This document shows positions 22,472 through 34,143 of a DNA stretch of 64,000 bases, in pieces; position 1 is the stretch's first letter, and every line of letters starts with the position of its first letter. The translations under genes were made by a program, and so were the position numbers. The stretch is from Earliella scabrosa (lineage: Eukaryota; Basidiomycota; Agaricomycetes; Polyporales; Polyporaceae). The notes under the pieces are model-generated. The model had not been told where the DNA came from, ran no database searches, and saw only the letters and a program-made list of their open reading frames with translations. The DNA is taken from positions 248,001-312,000 of the forward strand of contig JABYQQ010000029.1 in assembly GCA_022605405.1 (NCBI GenBank). The letters are read 5' to 3'.

Positions 22472-23491
22472 CTAGCTGTCCTCATGTTTGATAGTGGGAT
22501 CGTCGACACTACCGACGACCTCTTCATCAGCCTCAGCGATCGTCGCGTCCATGTCCTCGTCCTTCGCACCCTTCTTCTCTCGCAGCCACTTCTTCAGCAC
22601 GCACTCGCCCTTCCCACCGCTACTTCCCTTGCAGCCTTTGCACCGCCGGCCGTGCCCGACCATCAGTACGTGTAAGCCGTATTTGAGGTCATCCGGGATC
22701 CGCAGATCGAGGTGCGCCTGTGCCGTCACCCTGTCGGCCTTCTGCGGCACCCATCCGAGGAGGCGCGAGAGCCGGAAGACGTGCGTGTCGACGGGGAAGG
22801 ACGAGCGGCCGAGACAGAAGAGGAGGACGCACGAGGCGGTCTTGGGGCCCACGCCATCGTACGAGACGAGCTCCTGCATCGCTTCCTCGTCCGTCGCCGC
22901 CGCCACGCCCTCCTCGGCTTTCACCTTGCCCTTTCCCTTCGCATTCACGTCTGCCTTGGAGCCTGCGAGGTGCTGGAGAGAGTACCGCCCGTGCCGCCCG
23001 TAGACCTCCTTCAAGATGTTCTGTATCACCCCCGCCTTCTTGTTCGCCAATCCCCCTGTCCTAATGGCCTCCACGACCTCGCCCTTCGGCGCAGCCGCGA
23101 TCGCAGCAAAGTTGTTCCGCCCAAACGCAGCGTCGAGCCCGCGCTTGGCGGCGGTCGAGTTGCGCGAGGACGTGTTCTGGCTGAGGATGGTGCCGATGAG
23201 CGACTCGAGCACGTCCGGCACGCTCCCGCACGTCCGCGCAGAGTCGTTTGCTGTCGACGGGCCGCGGCGGCGTGCGGCGAGGTCGGGGTGCGCTGCGGAC
23301 AGGAGGGCGTGCACCTGTGCGGCCTCGGTGGGCGTTGGGTGCGCGAAGTCGGGGAAGGGCGAGGCTGTCGAGTGAGAAGCTAGCAGTTTAAGCTTTTTGG
23401 CTCGTTGGGTTTGCGGAGAGGGGGGTTCGGATGGTTTTGCGTCGCCAGGGGGCAGAGACGGCGACCGGGACCGCTTCAACTTGGGAGGCAT
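22472..23491 (-). CDS. HhH-GPD base-excision DNA glycosylase (endonuclease III superfamily)
   Basis: This repair enzyme should remove damaged or mispaired bases in the nucleus. It is a single exon of 339 residues. The basic N-terminus (MPPKLKRSRS, then RAKKLKLL) looks like a nuclear signal. The glycosylase fold starts near residue 90 (VPDVLESLIGTILSQNTSS). The helix-hairpin-helix is LVSYDGVGPKTASCVLLFCL at about 208-228, with the catalytic-type Lys at about 217. The conserved Asp is in FPVDTHVFR (about 235). A Lys/Gly/Glu-rich insert at about 180-203 interrupts the domain. Endonuclease III proteins bind a 4Fe-4S cluster through C-x6-C-x2-C-x5-C; here only C284, C287 and C297 are present, so an intact cluster is doubtful. 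The substrate is not predictable. The C-terminus is acidic. Confidence 0.88.
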   Translation of the reverse strand: MPPKLKRSRSPSLPPGDAKPSEPPSPQTQRAKKLKLLASHSTASPFPDFAHPTPTEAAQVHALLSAAHPDLAARRRGPSTANDSARTCGSVPDVLESLIGTILSQNTSSRNSTAAKRGLDAAFGRNNFAAIAAAPKGEVVEAIRTGGLANKKAGVIQNILKEVYGRHGRYSLQHLAGSKADVNAKGKGKVKAEEGVAAATDEEAMQELVSYDGVGPKTASCVLLFCLGRSSFPVDTHVFRLSRLLGWVPQKADRVTAQAHLDLRIPDDLKYGLHVLMVGHGRRCKGCKGSSGGKGECVLKKWLREKKGAKDEDMDATIAEADEEVVGSVDDPTIKHEDS

Positions 23492-26400
23492 CTCGTTTCG
23501 CGGAGAAGAAGTCGCTCAGAGCCGTAGTCAACAGCAGGTTAGGTACAGAGACAGGGGAGCCCAGAGGAGGGAGAAGACAGTAGTCGGGTGGAGGAGAACC
23601 AGACGAGGAGCGGAAGCAAAGGAGTGTGGCCACGCACGTGGCGTTTCCCTCCAGATCTGGTGGCTTAGACGCCAGTGATTGTCGATCCGTGCCCCTAGAC
23701 TAGGGCTTCTACGTCACTCGTTGCCAGCATGCGGCCGTGTGTGTCGCGCAGTCGTCGACGCTCTCCTCCGCCTCTCATGACCTCTCCAGATACCTGCTGC
23801 ACTTATCTGATCCTCCGAATCAACGGCCCCTGCTGTGCTGCCGGACAGCGGTGTATCAGGATAGGAGATGGCCACCGGACGGCAAGAAAATCCCAAGTAC
23901 TCAACACCAGCGCAACACGTCCTCGCACGCGCCGAGCCATCGCAACTTTACACATCTTGGGCAGATCGTTAGTCAACGAACACAACTCGCTGCGTCACTC
24001 AACCTCTCCCTTACGTGATCGGGCGACGGCACGGCCAGGGGCATTTCCAGCACGAAAAGGACAGAACGAGAAGGTCGCACGAAGGTACGTCGCATCAGCC
24101 AGCATCCGGTCTTCTGCCGGTACATTGGCACGGTATCTACGCGCAATCGCGTCCCGTGGTCCTCGTATTCTCATCTCCCGCCCCCCACCGCGCGCGCCGT
24201 CCGCTCATTTCCCTTTCATCTCCCGCTCGCCCGGGTCGCGCTCACACGCTGTGGCCACACGCTGCACGGCGGGAGATGAACGTGGGCAAACGCTAACTGT
24301 GCGCGCATCTGTCCCCGGCTGTGATCCGTCACCCCATGTCCATGGCATCCGCCTGCGCTAGACCCCGATGGGCTGCAGATGTGGCGGCGATGGCCCTCTG
24401 GATAGACGGATAGCGGGCTGCAGATGGTCGGGATAGGATTGCACGGGCGAAGTCAGCTGGGTTGTGGGATTCCGGATGGCGAATGGATGAATGGATGCAT
24501 GGATAGCGGGATAGGGCGACGTGCCTTCCCGAAAGAGGATGGGGAACTCTGAAGGTTAATGTCTCACTTCGCGTGCTGGCACAGCTAGTGGATGACGGAC
24601 GGAGGGTCTTCTGGCTCCGGATCCGATAGTCTGAACTCGGAGCTGCAGTTGCACTGTGACGCTCTGCTTCCGTGCTGCCTGCAGGCGTCCAGCACGCTTG
24701 CTGGAATGCTGGCAGGGACGCGTTCGGCCATGCCGGTCACCCATTCACGCTCATAGCGAGCTTCTAAGTGCGGTGTGACGGGCGGCTCCGCATTAGGTCC
24801 GAACGGCCTTCACTTGCTTGCCGAGCAAGAAGCAGCTGGTGGTTCAGCGTCCCTGCATGCGCATGCGCTGGTGGGGTCAGGTAGCTTCATTCGAATCAAT
24901 GTGCCATGTTTGCCCCGCCCAGCGGTTGGTGATAATCGGTGATCATGATCGCGCTGCCTCCATGGCACATGCATATGATTCTCTCAGCGTGCAATCCTTT
25001 CATCCGCGGCGCACGATGCACGCTAGGGCAGTGCTGGCACAACGCCTACTTGCACGCGTGCGGACTGATCCCTGCCGCGGAAGCATTCCGAACGGATTCT
25101 GCCAAAGGCACGACCGCGCTGTAGTTCACGTCCATCCTCGTGTGTGACGGCTGACCGCTACACGTTCTCGTTCACAGCTCGCCGCAGCGACTAGGCGATC
25201 CTATGAACTCATAGCCCGCGCCAGCGCACGCAATGAGTGACGTTTGGAGAACACAGAATCATCAAGTCGATCACCAGTGAGTACTGCGCAACCGCAAATT
25301 TGTGCCCCGCTCTGGCGATGTGACGTGCGCACGTATGTGCGCCCTTAATCTCCCGCAACGTATGCCGTCAGGGATCGCTTGCTCGCGCAAACGAAACGCA
25401 TTGATGCGGACGCTCCCGTACATCGATGTCCCACTCGCACCGCAAACAGACACGGACCCCATGTCCCAGCCCTCCGCTCTGCTCCGCTTGTGCGTCCGAG
25501 TCCTAGCGGCCGGAGGAGGTTATCGCACCCATCACCCGTGCGATCGCAGGCTAACGCAGGTCGGGACGGCTCTCGAGCTCCCCTCCTCACATGCGCCGCC
25601 GCGAAATCTGCACTGCGGCCTAGGAGGAGCTCGTCCGCGTCATCTGATCCCCCCCGCCGACGCGATGAGATACGGGAAATTAGATAGGAGGAGAGCGAGG
25701 GCCGTACGCAGAGCACCTTGGCTCGTCTGGTGCCGACCTGTGGCGTGCCACCGCTAGAGGCTTGGGCTGGCGGTGCGGAGGAGGAGGGCAACGTGGCCGT
25801 GGGCTGTGGCTCGGGTAGGGGAGGATGCCTCGTTGCCGACGATGCGCGTGCGTGGATCAGTTGCTAGGCAGGCAGTTACCGTTGAGCGTTGAGTCGAATG
25901 ATACTCGAAACGCAACGGAGGCAGATAGCATCGTCTCTGCTCCGACCATCCCGACCTTCCGAGCTCCGAGACATGCGTTGGCATCACCCACCGCGTATGC
26001 ATACTCCGAGCCCCGTGCGTCCGCCCGTGGAAGGATGTGCGAGAGCCCTCCGCCCTGCGCGTAGTTGTGGATGTCTTGTTCGCGTTGACGTTACGGCGCG
26101 AGGAAAAAATTGCGCCTGCGCACGCACCGCCCGGTCATACGCGTGTTTTCTGCTGGTCGGACGGTGTGACTTCGGGGCCTCGGAGGTGTGTCAGGTGGGT
26201 GCAATGCGCACGGAACGATGACGATACGGCTCGGGCGATTGTCACGGCGCAGAGCAAGGCACAGGGAGTGTGTCCGCCGGTCTGCATTTGCGTTTGGGTT
26301 TGCGTTCGTATCAAAGCTAGCACTCTGAGTCTCCGCTCAAGCATCACTCGAATGCCTCATGGGCACACGTCCATCTGCTTCCGACGGGACCAGGGCAGAT

Positions 26401-28134
26401 AGACGTCGAGATTGGGAAGGGCGGCTGGAGATCCGATGGCGAGCTAGCTGTCCAGGGTGAGCGTGCTTGCTGTTCATGGCGAGACGAACACGGCGCGGAC
26501 GATCCGAGCTCAGGGCGCAGCGGCGATCGCGTTAGGCTTTCGCAGTCTCCAAACGGTATGCTCAATGCTGCCATATACGTCGCCAGGAAGCCCGCGCCCG
26601 CCTTCCGCATTGCTCGCCCGCCTCGAGGCGTGCCCTGGTGCGCACTGCGCCGCCTCCGCCTCCGACCACTGTGGTCTATCGCCCGGCACGCGAGCTGATC
26701 CGGATGGGAGACAAGGAGAGGACGTTCGCGCGCTGCCCCGCATGGGACGGCGCCCAAGATGGTCCGGGAGGAGGTCGTTCAGGCCCGAGCATCCGAGTCT
26801 GCGGTCACGCGTTGTGGCTGTCATTCCTGGGGTCCTCGGCGGACGGGGCTCGGAGAGAGAGGGGCTCGGGGGCGCACAATGCAATTATGGACGGCGGCGG
26901 GCGGGGCCGCGCGCGGTGTGGCCTGGAGAGCGTCGCGGAACCAGATGAGGCAGGGGGCGGGTCTTGTAGGAGGGCGGACGAGAAGGGGCGTCGCAGACTG
27001 TCGATCTGCAACACGATCGAGAACAAGTCGCCCACTCTCCGGTCTCTCAACTGCCTCCTGCCATATCCGACCCCTTTCCCACCGTTCTGACGGGTCCGGC
27101 ACGCTGGGCCGTGCGCTCCATATCGGGGTGGCTTGCAGAGGCGCGGAGACAAGACGCGCGAAGGCGGGCGCCAGTGGCGAATTCGGACTCGGCCTCGGAT
27201 ATTCGCAGGGGGTCCGCTCGTGCTGGAAAGTCGAAGCTGGCCAGCGTGCGCAAGCTGGATGGGCTGCAGTGGGATCATCCGATATCCTCCCCCGCCCGCC
27301 CGATGACTCAACGCCCCCGACTGCCCCCGTCCGCTTGCTGGCCTTTTACGACAGCGGCCTGCACGAGGCGTTCGGTACGCTCCCAGCCCACTCCGGCACG
27401 CCACGAGGTCGTGCGCGCCCCCGCGGCGTCCTCATCGGGCCAGCTCATTCACATTGCTTGGGATGGGACCGTCAATGACTGCGCGAGGCTCGAGCGCCCC
27501 TCCCCTCCCGCAACGTCCACGTCTGCCCCCATCGGGCGAGTGTGACTCGGCGTGAGCTCGCTCGAGCTCTGCGTGCGCACGCCCCGCGCCAACGGGGATT
27601 GCACGGGACTTTATCGAGTTTTCCATCGAGCCCCGCTGGGCGTGCAGATAACGGCATACGGACAGTCCTCCAAGACAATAAGCACGCCGGTTCCTGTGCC
27701 CGAGTCGGTGGGCCGTCGAAGTCTGGCGAACAATAAGACGCGTTCGCCGAACGAGGGATGAGAAACCGCCTGTTTGACTGTATTTGGTCACGGAATGGAG
27801 CACAGATTCACCGTTACGCTGATTCGGGTTTAGGTCCGCTCACGCGCTGGAGGAGAGAACACAATGAACCGATCTCCAGATGCGATCTCTCCTCTCTACG
27901 CGGGGGGGATCCAGCGTCCGGCGCGAGTCCACCTTCCTAACCTATAAAGATCTCCTGCGTATTGTCTTCACCCCTCCGTCCGTCCTGTGCGCAATTGTTC
28001 TCCTCGGGGCCTCTGTGCCACCTCCCATCATCCCTCCTGCCCATCCAGGAGCGCCCTATTATTCTGCCTCGAGGAAACGAGCCTGCGTTTACCAAACTCC
28101 CTCATCTTTTTCCCTTCTGCTAACGAGAACAATC
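23492..28134. other. 4.6-kb gene-poor stretch
   Basis: I find no protein domain on either strand. Long frames (for example 26.5-27.5 kb, both strands) overlap one another and are Arg/Gly/Pro/Ser-rich. GGAT/GATA-rich simple sequence occurs near 24.4-24.5 kb. The right end is the promoter and leader of HMG-box gene 2. Confidence 0.4.
27943..27948 (+). promoter_or_regulatory. Candidate TATA box for HMG-box gene 2
   Basis: TATAAA lies about 190 bp before the chosen ATG at 28135, followed by a pyrimidine-rich leader with no ATG in between that continues into the gene. The assignment is by position only. Confidence 0.4.
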
Positions 28135-30000
28135 ATGCCTGCTTACCGCACTCGCGACGCCTCTGCGCGCAGTAAGTCCTCTCTCCCCATCCCCGCCCCC
28201 GCCCCCGCCGCACCGTACTCACCTCGCGCCCTCGCGTCCGCCCCGCGCGCAGCCCTCGAAGTGTCGACGGACGCCCCACCGCCCCCCACCGTATCCATCA
28301 TTTCCCCGACGCCGCGCGCCTTTACCTTCCCTATCAATGACACTCGCTTCCCGACCTCGCCGTCCAGTTCGCCCTTCGAGCCGACTTTGAAATCCATTCC
28401 TTCGACGCCACCACCTTTGCGCCCCTTCTCGCCGACATCCTCGATCGGGTCGGACTCTTCGATTTCTGTTCTATCTTCACCCACGGCCCCGCCCTCCTCG
28501 CAGGGCTCGTCGCATCGCCGCCGTAGATCGACCGCGAGCGACATCGGGGAGCGGCGACCCAAGAAGGGCGACGACGACTACATCAAGCGGCCAGAGAACG
28601 CCTTCATCCTCTTCCGCCGCAAGAAATGCGAGGAGCGGCAGGCGGCGCAGGAGGAGGACGACGGCTCGGCCGGGCCGGTCAAGAAGCAGCGCCAGGCGGA
28701 CCTCTCCAAGACCATCTCCCAGCAGTGGAAGAGTCTCTCGCCCGAGGAGAGGCAGTACTGGGAGGACCTCGCGAAGGAGAAGAAGAAGGAGCACGAGGCG
28801 ATGTACCCCAACTACGTATACCGCCCGCAGCGGACGAAGGACAAGAAGGGCAAGAAGGGCAAGGGCCGCGGCGAGCACGACACCGACACCGAGAGCTTCT
28901 CGTTCCTCATGCCCGTCTCGTCCTCGCCCTCGCGCAGCCTCTCGCGCGACTACGTCCACGGCGGTCACGCGCTCAGCCAAGGGAGGCGCGCCGCGTCTGC
29001 CCCGACGCCACCGCCCACGTTCCAGACGATCCAGCTGCCGACGGTGCTCATGCCCTCGTGCCCGGCCTCGCCGACTCTCATTCCGAGAATCAGCGGGCGC
29101 TCGCCAGCCCCGATGGCGAACATCCCCCCGCCGAGCGAGTCCGCACCGCTGACGACCTTCGATTACGCACCTAACGACCAACTCTTCATGCCATCGTACC
29201 ACCCGCATTCCGCGTTCGACGGGAGCAGCCTCCAGGTATGTCGCGATCCCCGTCGTGTTGCGTCTGCGTCGTCGTCGCCCGCGCGTTGCTGTGGCGCGCG
29301 CGCAAGCGCAAGAGAAAGAGAGCGCGTGAAGCTGACCCCCGATCTGTCCGTGCAGCAGTCAGCCGAGGTCTACCACCAGAACATGTTCCAGATCACGACA
29401 CACGAGAACGCAGGAATGGGCGGCCCCCTCCTTCACGCCCTCACCATCCCGCAGCAGCCGAGCGCCATGTCACCCGCGGACGCCATCGCGTCGAGCCTCG
29501 TGTCGCCCACGGACACGTACGCGTCGAGCCTATCAAGCATGTCCCCCACGTCCTCGCACGGCGGCCCCTTCACGCCCGCGGACGCGCTCCGGATGATGTC
29601 CCTGGTCCAGAAGGACGTCCCGGAAAACGTCGGCGAGATGGACGGCGCCGAGCACGACGTCCTCGCGGGCCAGATGCCGTTCGGGTTCTGGCCGAGCGAC
29701 ACGCTCTGGGCGAACGTGGAGGGCCTCATGCCCGAGGACTTCAACCTCGGCGCGATCCCACCCGTCGAGCTCGGGCTCGCGCAGTTCGAGGCGCTGCCCA
29801 CGTCGTCCGGCTCCCAGGACGCGACGCTCGGCGGGGAGTGGCCCGCAGGCTTCGAGACCGTCGAGTACGCGGTCGAGGGCCACATGGGGCCGCCGCCGGC
29901 GGAAGAGCACGACTTTGACGACACGCCGACGCCCGGCGGGCCGGACGGCTTCTCGGGGATGTTTGGGGTGAGCCACGAACAGTTACACATGAACTGGTGA
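28135..30000 (+). CDS. HMG-box transcription factor 2
   Basis: This is a nuclear regulator. The start at 28135 (MPAYRTRDASAR) was chosen because it follows a pyrimidine-rich leader and is soon followed by a consensus intron (28172-28252, GTAAGT..CTCAC..CAG, 81 nt). A second in-frame 120-nt intron is likely at 29236-29355. The HMG box lies at about residues 120-200 after splicing. It opens YIKRPENAFILFRRKKCEER, continues QADLSKTISQQWKSLSPEER and QYWEDLAKEKKKEHEAMYP, and ends NYVYRPQR. A Lys/Gly-rich basic tail follows. The flanks are Ser/Pro-rich, and the C-terminal quarter is acidic and hydrophobic with no known domain. The box resembles fungal Ste11/Prf1-type sexual-development regulators; that comparison is from memory and the role is inferred. 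It is distinct in sequence from HMG factor 1. Confidence 0.88.
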   Translation: MPAYRTRDASARSKSSLPIPAPAPAAPYSPRALASAPRAALEVSTDAPPPPTVSIISPTPRAFTFPINDTRFPTSPSSSPFEPTLKSIPSTPPPLRPFSPTSSIGSDSSISVLSSPTAPPSSQGSSHRRRRSTASDIGERRPKKGDDDYIKRPENAFILFRRKKCEERQAAQEEDDGSAGPVKKQRQADLSKTISQQWKSLSPEERQYWEDLAKEKKKEHEAMYPNYVYRPQRTKDKKGKKGKGRGEHDTDTESFSFLMPVSSSPSRSLSRDYVHGGHALSQGRRAASAPTPPPTFQTIQLPTVLMPSCPASPTLIPRISGRSPAPMANIPPPSESAPLTTFDYAPNDQLFMPSYHPHSAFDGSSLQVCRDPRRVASASSSPARCCGARASARERERVKLTPDLSVQQSAEVYHQNMFQITTHENAGMGGPLLHALTIPQQPSAMSPADAIASSLVSPTDTYASSLSSMSPTSSHGGPFTPADALRMMSLVQKDVPENVGEMDGAEHDVLAGQMPFGFWPSDTLWANVEGLMPEDFNLGAIPPVELGLAQFEALPTSSGSQDATLGGEWPAGFETVEYAVEGHMGPPPAEEHDFDDTPTPGGPDGFSGMFGVSHEQLHMNW

Positions 30001-32403
30001 TGACTCTGTCGGCTCGCGCGGGCGTGGGTCGACGCGCTGTTGTTAATACGGACGCTGTCAGTGTAAAATTATTGGATCGCGCACTCACCTGCTCTTCCCT
30101 CCCTCCCGTCATCTCTTTTCTAGCCCCCGCTCATCCTACCACCTCATCTCTCTCATCCGCACACGCATCCACATTCACATCCACATCCGCATCGCATTCA
30201 TCCTCCTCACCGTCATCATCCTCCGCCAGTCCTGCGATCCCGTTTCCTCTGGGGTTTATGTATGGGCACGCCTCGCGTTTCGGCGCCGCTCGTGTATTTT
30301 TTTGCCGCTCCGTCTTCCATGTTGTTTTCTATCCGCACCTGTAGTTTTATCAGCCAACGCTTCTCTCGCCTTCACCGTGTACTTACTATCCTCCGCTCCT
30401 CCTCCTCCTCCTCTTCCTCTGTACTTTTCCCGTTATGGTCCGCCACGCATCGCTCACGCACCTCATCGCATTATTTGCATACGACACAACCCCCACACCT
30501 ACACCCCTACCTTCCTCTTCTCTCCACGAGACACCCCCGCCCCCTAAGCGATCCTCGCGTCCAATACCCGCCACCCCCGAACCGCCATACCTAGTCGCAT
30601 CGCGGACAGCCCTCCCCACCCCAACCCCCCTCCTCACTTATGACATTATTTGCTGCTTACCGTGTCTCCTGTGGCTACATATCCCGCACCGAATACAAGG
30701 AAGCGCATAGATGAGATTCACGACATTCGAGATGCGTTGCTACGGCCGGGTTGTGTGACAAGTGGGCATGGCGCCAGCCTCCAAGTGATGCGTGGCGGGT
30801 AGGTCGGTAGTGTGCGACGAGGGGGAAGACGGCGAGTTCGTCCTTCGGAGGAGGGAGAGGAAGGACTCAAGATTGAAGGCGAGAGGAACAAAGGTTGATA
30901 GGGAGGGTGGACGCGGGTTGTGAGCCTTGAGGATGCCGCGCACCTGGGAGGCGTTGCCACAGCGCCTCGGTCTCTGCCGGGCGTTTCGGTCGAGTCCTCA
31001 CCTCGTATTCACCAGTGAGTCAGAGGGTTTGTTGTTCTACATAAAAGGAGTTGGCAGAAGGAGAGCGTCTTGAAGGCCTGGGTGGACTGGGCCTCATCTT
31101 AGGAGTGAGGATGGACGCGACGCGGTCACCCGACCGCGCGACGCGACCGTGACGCGACTTGGACGCGACTTGTTGGACGCGGTTTAGCCGAAGTCAATAG
31201 GTTGGAACAGTTCTTTGATATTGCCTGACTGCCTGGTTCTTCCCGTCTGGTTCCGCGGAGACAGCGAACACTATGTCTATGTGGAGGTAGCCATCGAATC
31301 CGGGAACTATGCGCGTCGTGGAGGCCAGAGCGAGCTGTCCAGGCACGGTAGTCCAAGATCCGCGCGGTTCTTACTCACCTCATCACGGCGGGAGTATCGT
31401 TTGGGGAGTGATATCGAGGGGGTGCGAGGCGAAGGTGGAGGTTATAAAGAAAGAGCGTCGGAGCTGGCCACTGTAGTGGCACCGGCCGAATCTTCTCGTC
31501 ACGGTCTGCAAAGGCGCGCCACAATCCGGCCCGTGTCTGGAGCGCCCGATTTTTTCAACTTGACCTTGGACGTCCACCGGCACCATGGGCTGATGCAATG
31601 TGCTCGTCTGACATAGGCTCGTCTGCGAATATCGCGCAGAGAAAACCCATACAGGACGCTACTACGGTTAGCTGATACTAGTATAGGTCGCGGACTCGCA
31701 GTCCCGGGTCCGACTAGTGCCAGACGTACTACAATCCCGGATCGGGACTCGGTAAGTGACACATTCAAGTTGTGCCGTACGTAGGGCAATAGGTGGCGCC
31801 ACTATGTTGTGAAGTACAGCTGACAGATATATCATAATTGTAGTGAGGGCCCAGTCAAGGAGTCCGAGTCTACTGTCCGAAGGAGACGAACACCTCGGGA
31901 ATCATAACCTCACTACTGGGGACCTATACAGCCGTTGAACCTCTCAGCCACATACTCGCCGCAGGTTTGGAAGAGGTAACCGATCCTGCAGATGCTGTGC
32001 TGTTGTTGTTGTTGTTATTTATGTTATGTGGGTCACTTTTCGGTTCCGCAGGGCGGCGGCCCACTTAGGCAAGGCAGGGAAGATCGGTTCCCACCGTTAC
32101 CCTCCTCGACACCACCAACTGTGCCTACGCCGCGATCGACGAAATATGCTCCCCCACGTCGACCACAACTGGCGCCCTCTGACTCAGATGTCACTCAAGG
32201 TTTGCCTCAAGTGAATGATCATTGCGTTATTTGCCATACACCGAAAAATGCATGGGTCGCGTATGACAGTCTGACCGCACACTGGACCGTCTTGGGCGCA
32301 ACGGTTGGACCTCAGCGCTGTAATACGGCACGAATGCAGTACGTTATAGAAGATCCGTGCATTACATGTAAATAAAGAATCCGCGTAGCGAGTGCTTGGA
32401 TCG
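30001..32403. other. Intergenic with simple repeats
   Basis: It begins with the pyrimidine-rich 3' flank of HMG-box gene 2 (TCC-rich near 30.4 kb). ACGCGA words are clustered at about 31113-31185, and a TTG trinucleotide run lies at about 31995-32016. GGACTC/GAGTCC words recur between 31690 and 31880. No supported gene was found; a short minus frame near 30740-30943 is not recognisable. Confidence 0.4.
31995..32016. repeat. TTG microsatellite
   Basis: A short run of TTG/TGT trinucleotides lies in intergenic DNA next to AT-rich sequence. It is not inside a gene. Confidence 0.6.
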
Positions 32404-34143
32404 TCAACGAACCATCGGGTTCGGAAGTACACATGCCCACACTCGGACCTCCTTGCGATTACGACCAAGCTGAACCTTGGCGAGCTCCGTAGCAACCGTG
32501 TCTGCCTGTGCCTACCCGTCTTTGTCTGTGACGACAACGAAGTTCCACTGGTGACCAGCTGCAGCATCGGGAGGGAACGCATTCCAAAGCTTGCGAAGTC
32601 CTCCTTGCGGACCGAGTGGTTCATCAGCCACGGTCGCCTGTAGGACGTAGATGTCTCCGTCATTAACGAGGACACCGTCGACCCCAGGGAAGTTTGCGGT
32701 GGACGGGAACCAGTAGAAGGAGAAACCGTCAGCGGGATCGCTGAGTGCGTCCACCGTGCCGGCCAACAGCTTGGTCGCCGTTCGTATCGTCTCGACATCG
32801 ACACCGCGGGAGATGGTCAGGGAATGAGCAGCTGTACCGCAACTCAAATGTACGTGCATCCTCCTCTCGAGGTCCCAGTCAGTCGTATCCTTCGTCCATA
32901 CGTGCGGGCTGAATGCGTCATAGACAACGGCGAGCTTCTCCGGCGACAGCAGCTTTCGGTGACCGTCGAATATTCGAGCAAGGTGTGGCGTGGGTATCGT
33001 GTAGACCATATCCGCAAGACGTGGACGACCGTCGGTGGGATCGATGGTTCGAAGGGGGCGAATGAAGACGAGAGCCAAGCCACGGCTGTTCGCCGTCCAC
33101 GTATGCACATTTGAGAGCGTCAAGACGGGGTTGAGGCATATCTCCTTTGCGGCTGACACCGCGAGTCTGTCGCGGAGTGCTTCTTGTTGTGCACGTGGGC
33201 CCTGCAAAACGCGCAGGACTGTACGGATGTCAGGACCCCACGTGCGTGCAATTGCGACAGCCTCGGCAGGGTTTATGCCAGTCTCCCTTCTGTGCGTCGC
33301 AAGAACAGAATGCTTTGTGAGCGCAGAGCTAATCGAGACATCGTGCAGTACACGCACGCTATCGCCGCAATCTCGAGCAGTTTAGGCAAATCGGCGATGG
33401 CGATCTGAGCCCCCTGCCGCTCCACCCATTTGTCCCACTTGTCGGCGTTGAACTATGGTGTGAAGATGATGCGTGCGCGGGAAGACCGAAGTGCAAGGCA
33501 GGGGATATGGACGTCCTTGTTGCCGTCGACCAGAGCCCAGCAATCTTTCCGGCGGATGAACTCGTGTGTGCCGTGGATTGACACGCCTGTAGCATCGAAA
33601 AGAATGAACTCGTTTGCGGTGAATTGAACCGCGGTGGGAAACCCCCGTTCTAGACGGTAAAATAGCAGGTATAGCAGGAAGGTCGTCTTGCCTGTCAAAC
33701 GTAAGCACCAAACCATCCATGTTGAACGAACAACGACCTCACGGACCTATCCCAGGTTGCCCTGTCACTACGAATGACCCCTCGCTTTGGTTCAATGTCT
33801 CCAAAAGCCAGGCATAGTCTGCCCGGACAACGATGACATGCCGAGTCGTGTTGGGATGATTCGCAGAGGCGCGAATGGCCTCCATGACTTGGTCGATATT
33901 GAAGAGACACGTGTAGGTCCCCTCGTGATTGTGTACGGCGTCACGGTCAACTGGTGTAGGGGAGACCCACATCGGTCGGTCTGCGGCGGAATTTACCTCA
34001 GCGGTTTGGCCCAGAAGTTCGGGGTTGAGCGTAGCGTCCGTAGTTCGGCATGTGTCGAGCCCAACATCGAATCGGGAGATCGTGCAGGTCTTCTGCGAGG
34101 CCCAGCGCTTTCCCCACATTTGCTGATAGATCGTGTTCAACAT
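32404..34143 (-). pseudogene. Broken Crinkler-type P-loop NTPase with C-terminal nuclease-like domain
   Basis: The start region at 34143 reads MLNTIYQQMWGKRW and continues with FDVGLDTCRTTDATL. A Walker A motif is formed across an intron: VTGQPGIG joins KTTFLLYLLFYRLERG. Then come ANEFILFDATGV, a KWDKWVERQGA segment, VAIARTWGPDIRTVL, and a C-terminal block with FPGVDGVLVNDGDIYVLQAT, which fits a PD-(D/E)xK-like nuclease core. This is the layout of fungal Crinkler/RHS-type proteins. The gene carries at least three lesions: an in-frame TAG at 33453-33455 inside the conserved segment, an apparent frameshift near 33360-33385, and a second in-frame TAG at 32512-32514 that cuts off a conserved tail ending near 32404. 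Unusual splicing could remove one lesion but hardly all. Activity is therefore doubtful. Confidence 0.72.

Noticed and set aside
26344..27478. Overlapping long frames on both strands
   Set aside because: Mutually overlapping, compositionally random and without any recognisable motif.
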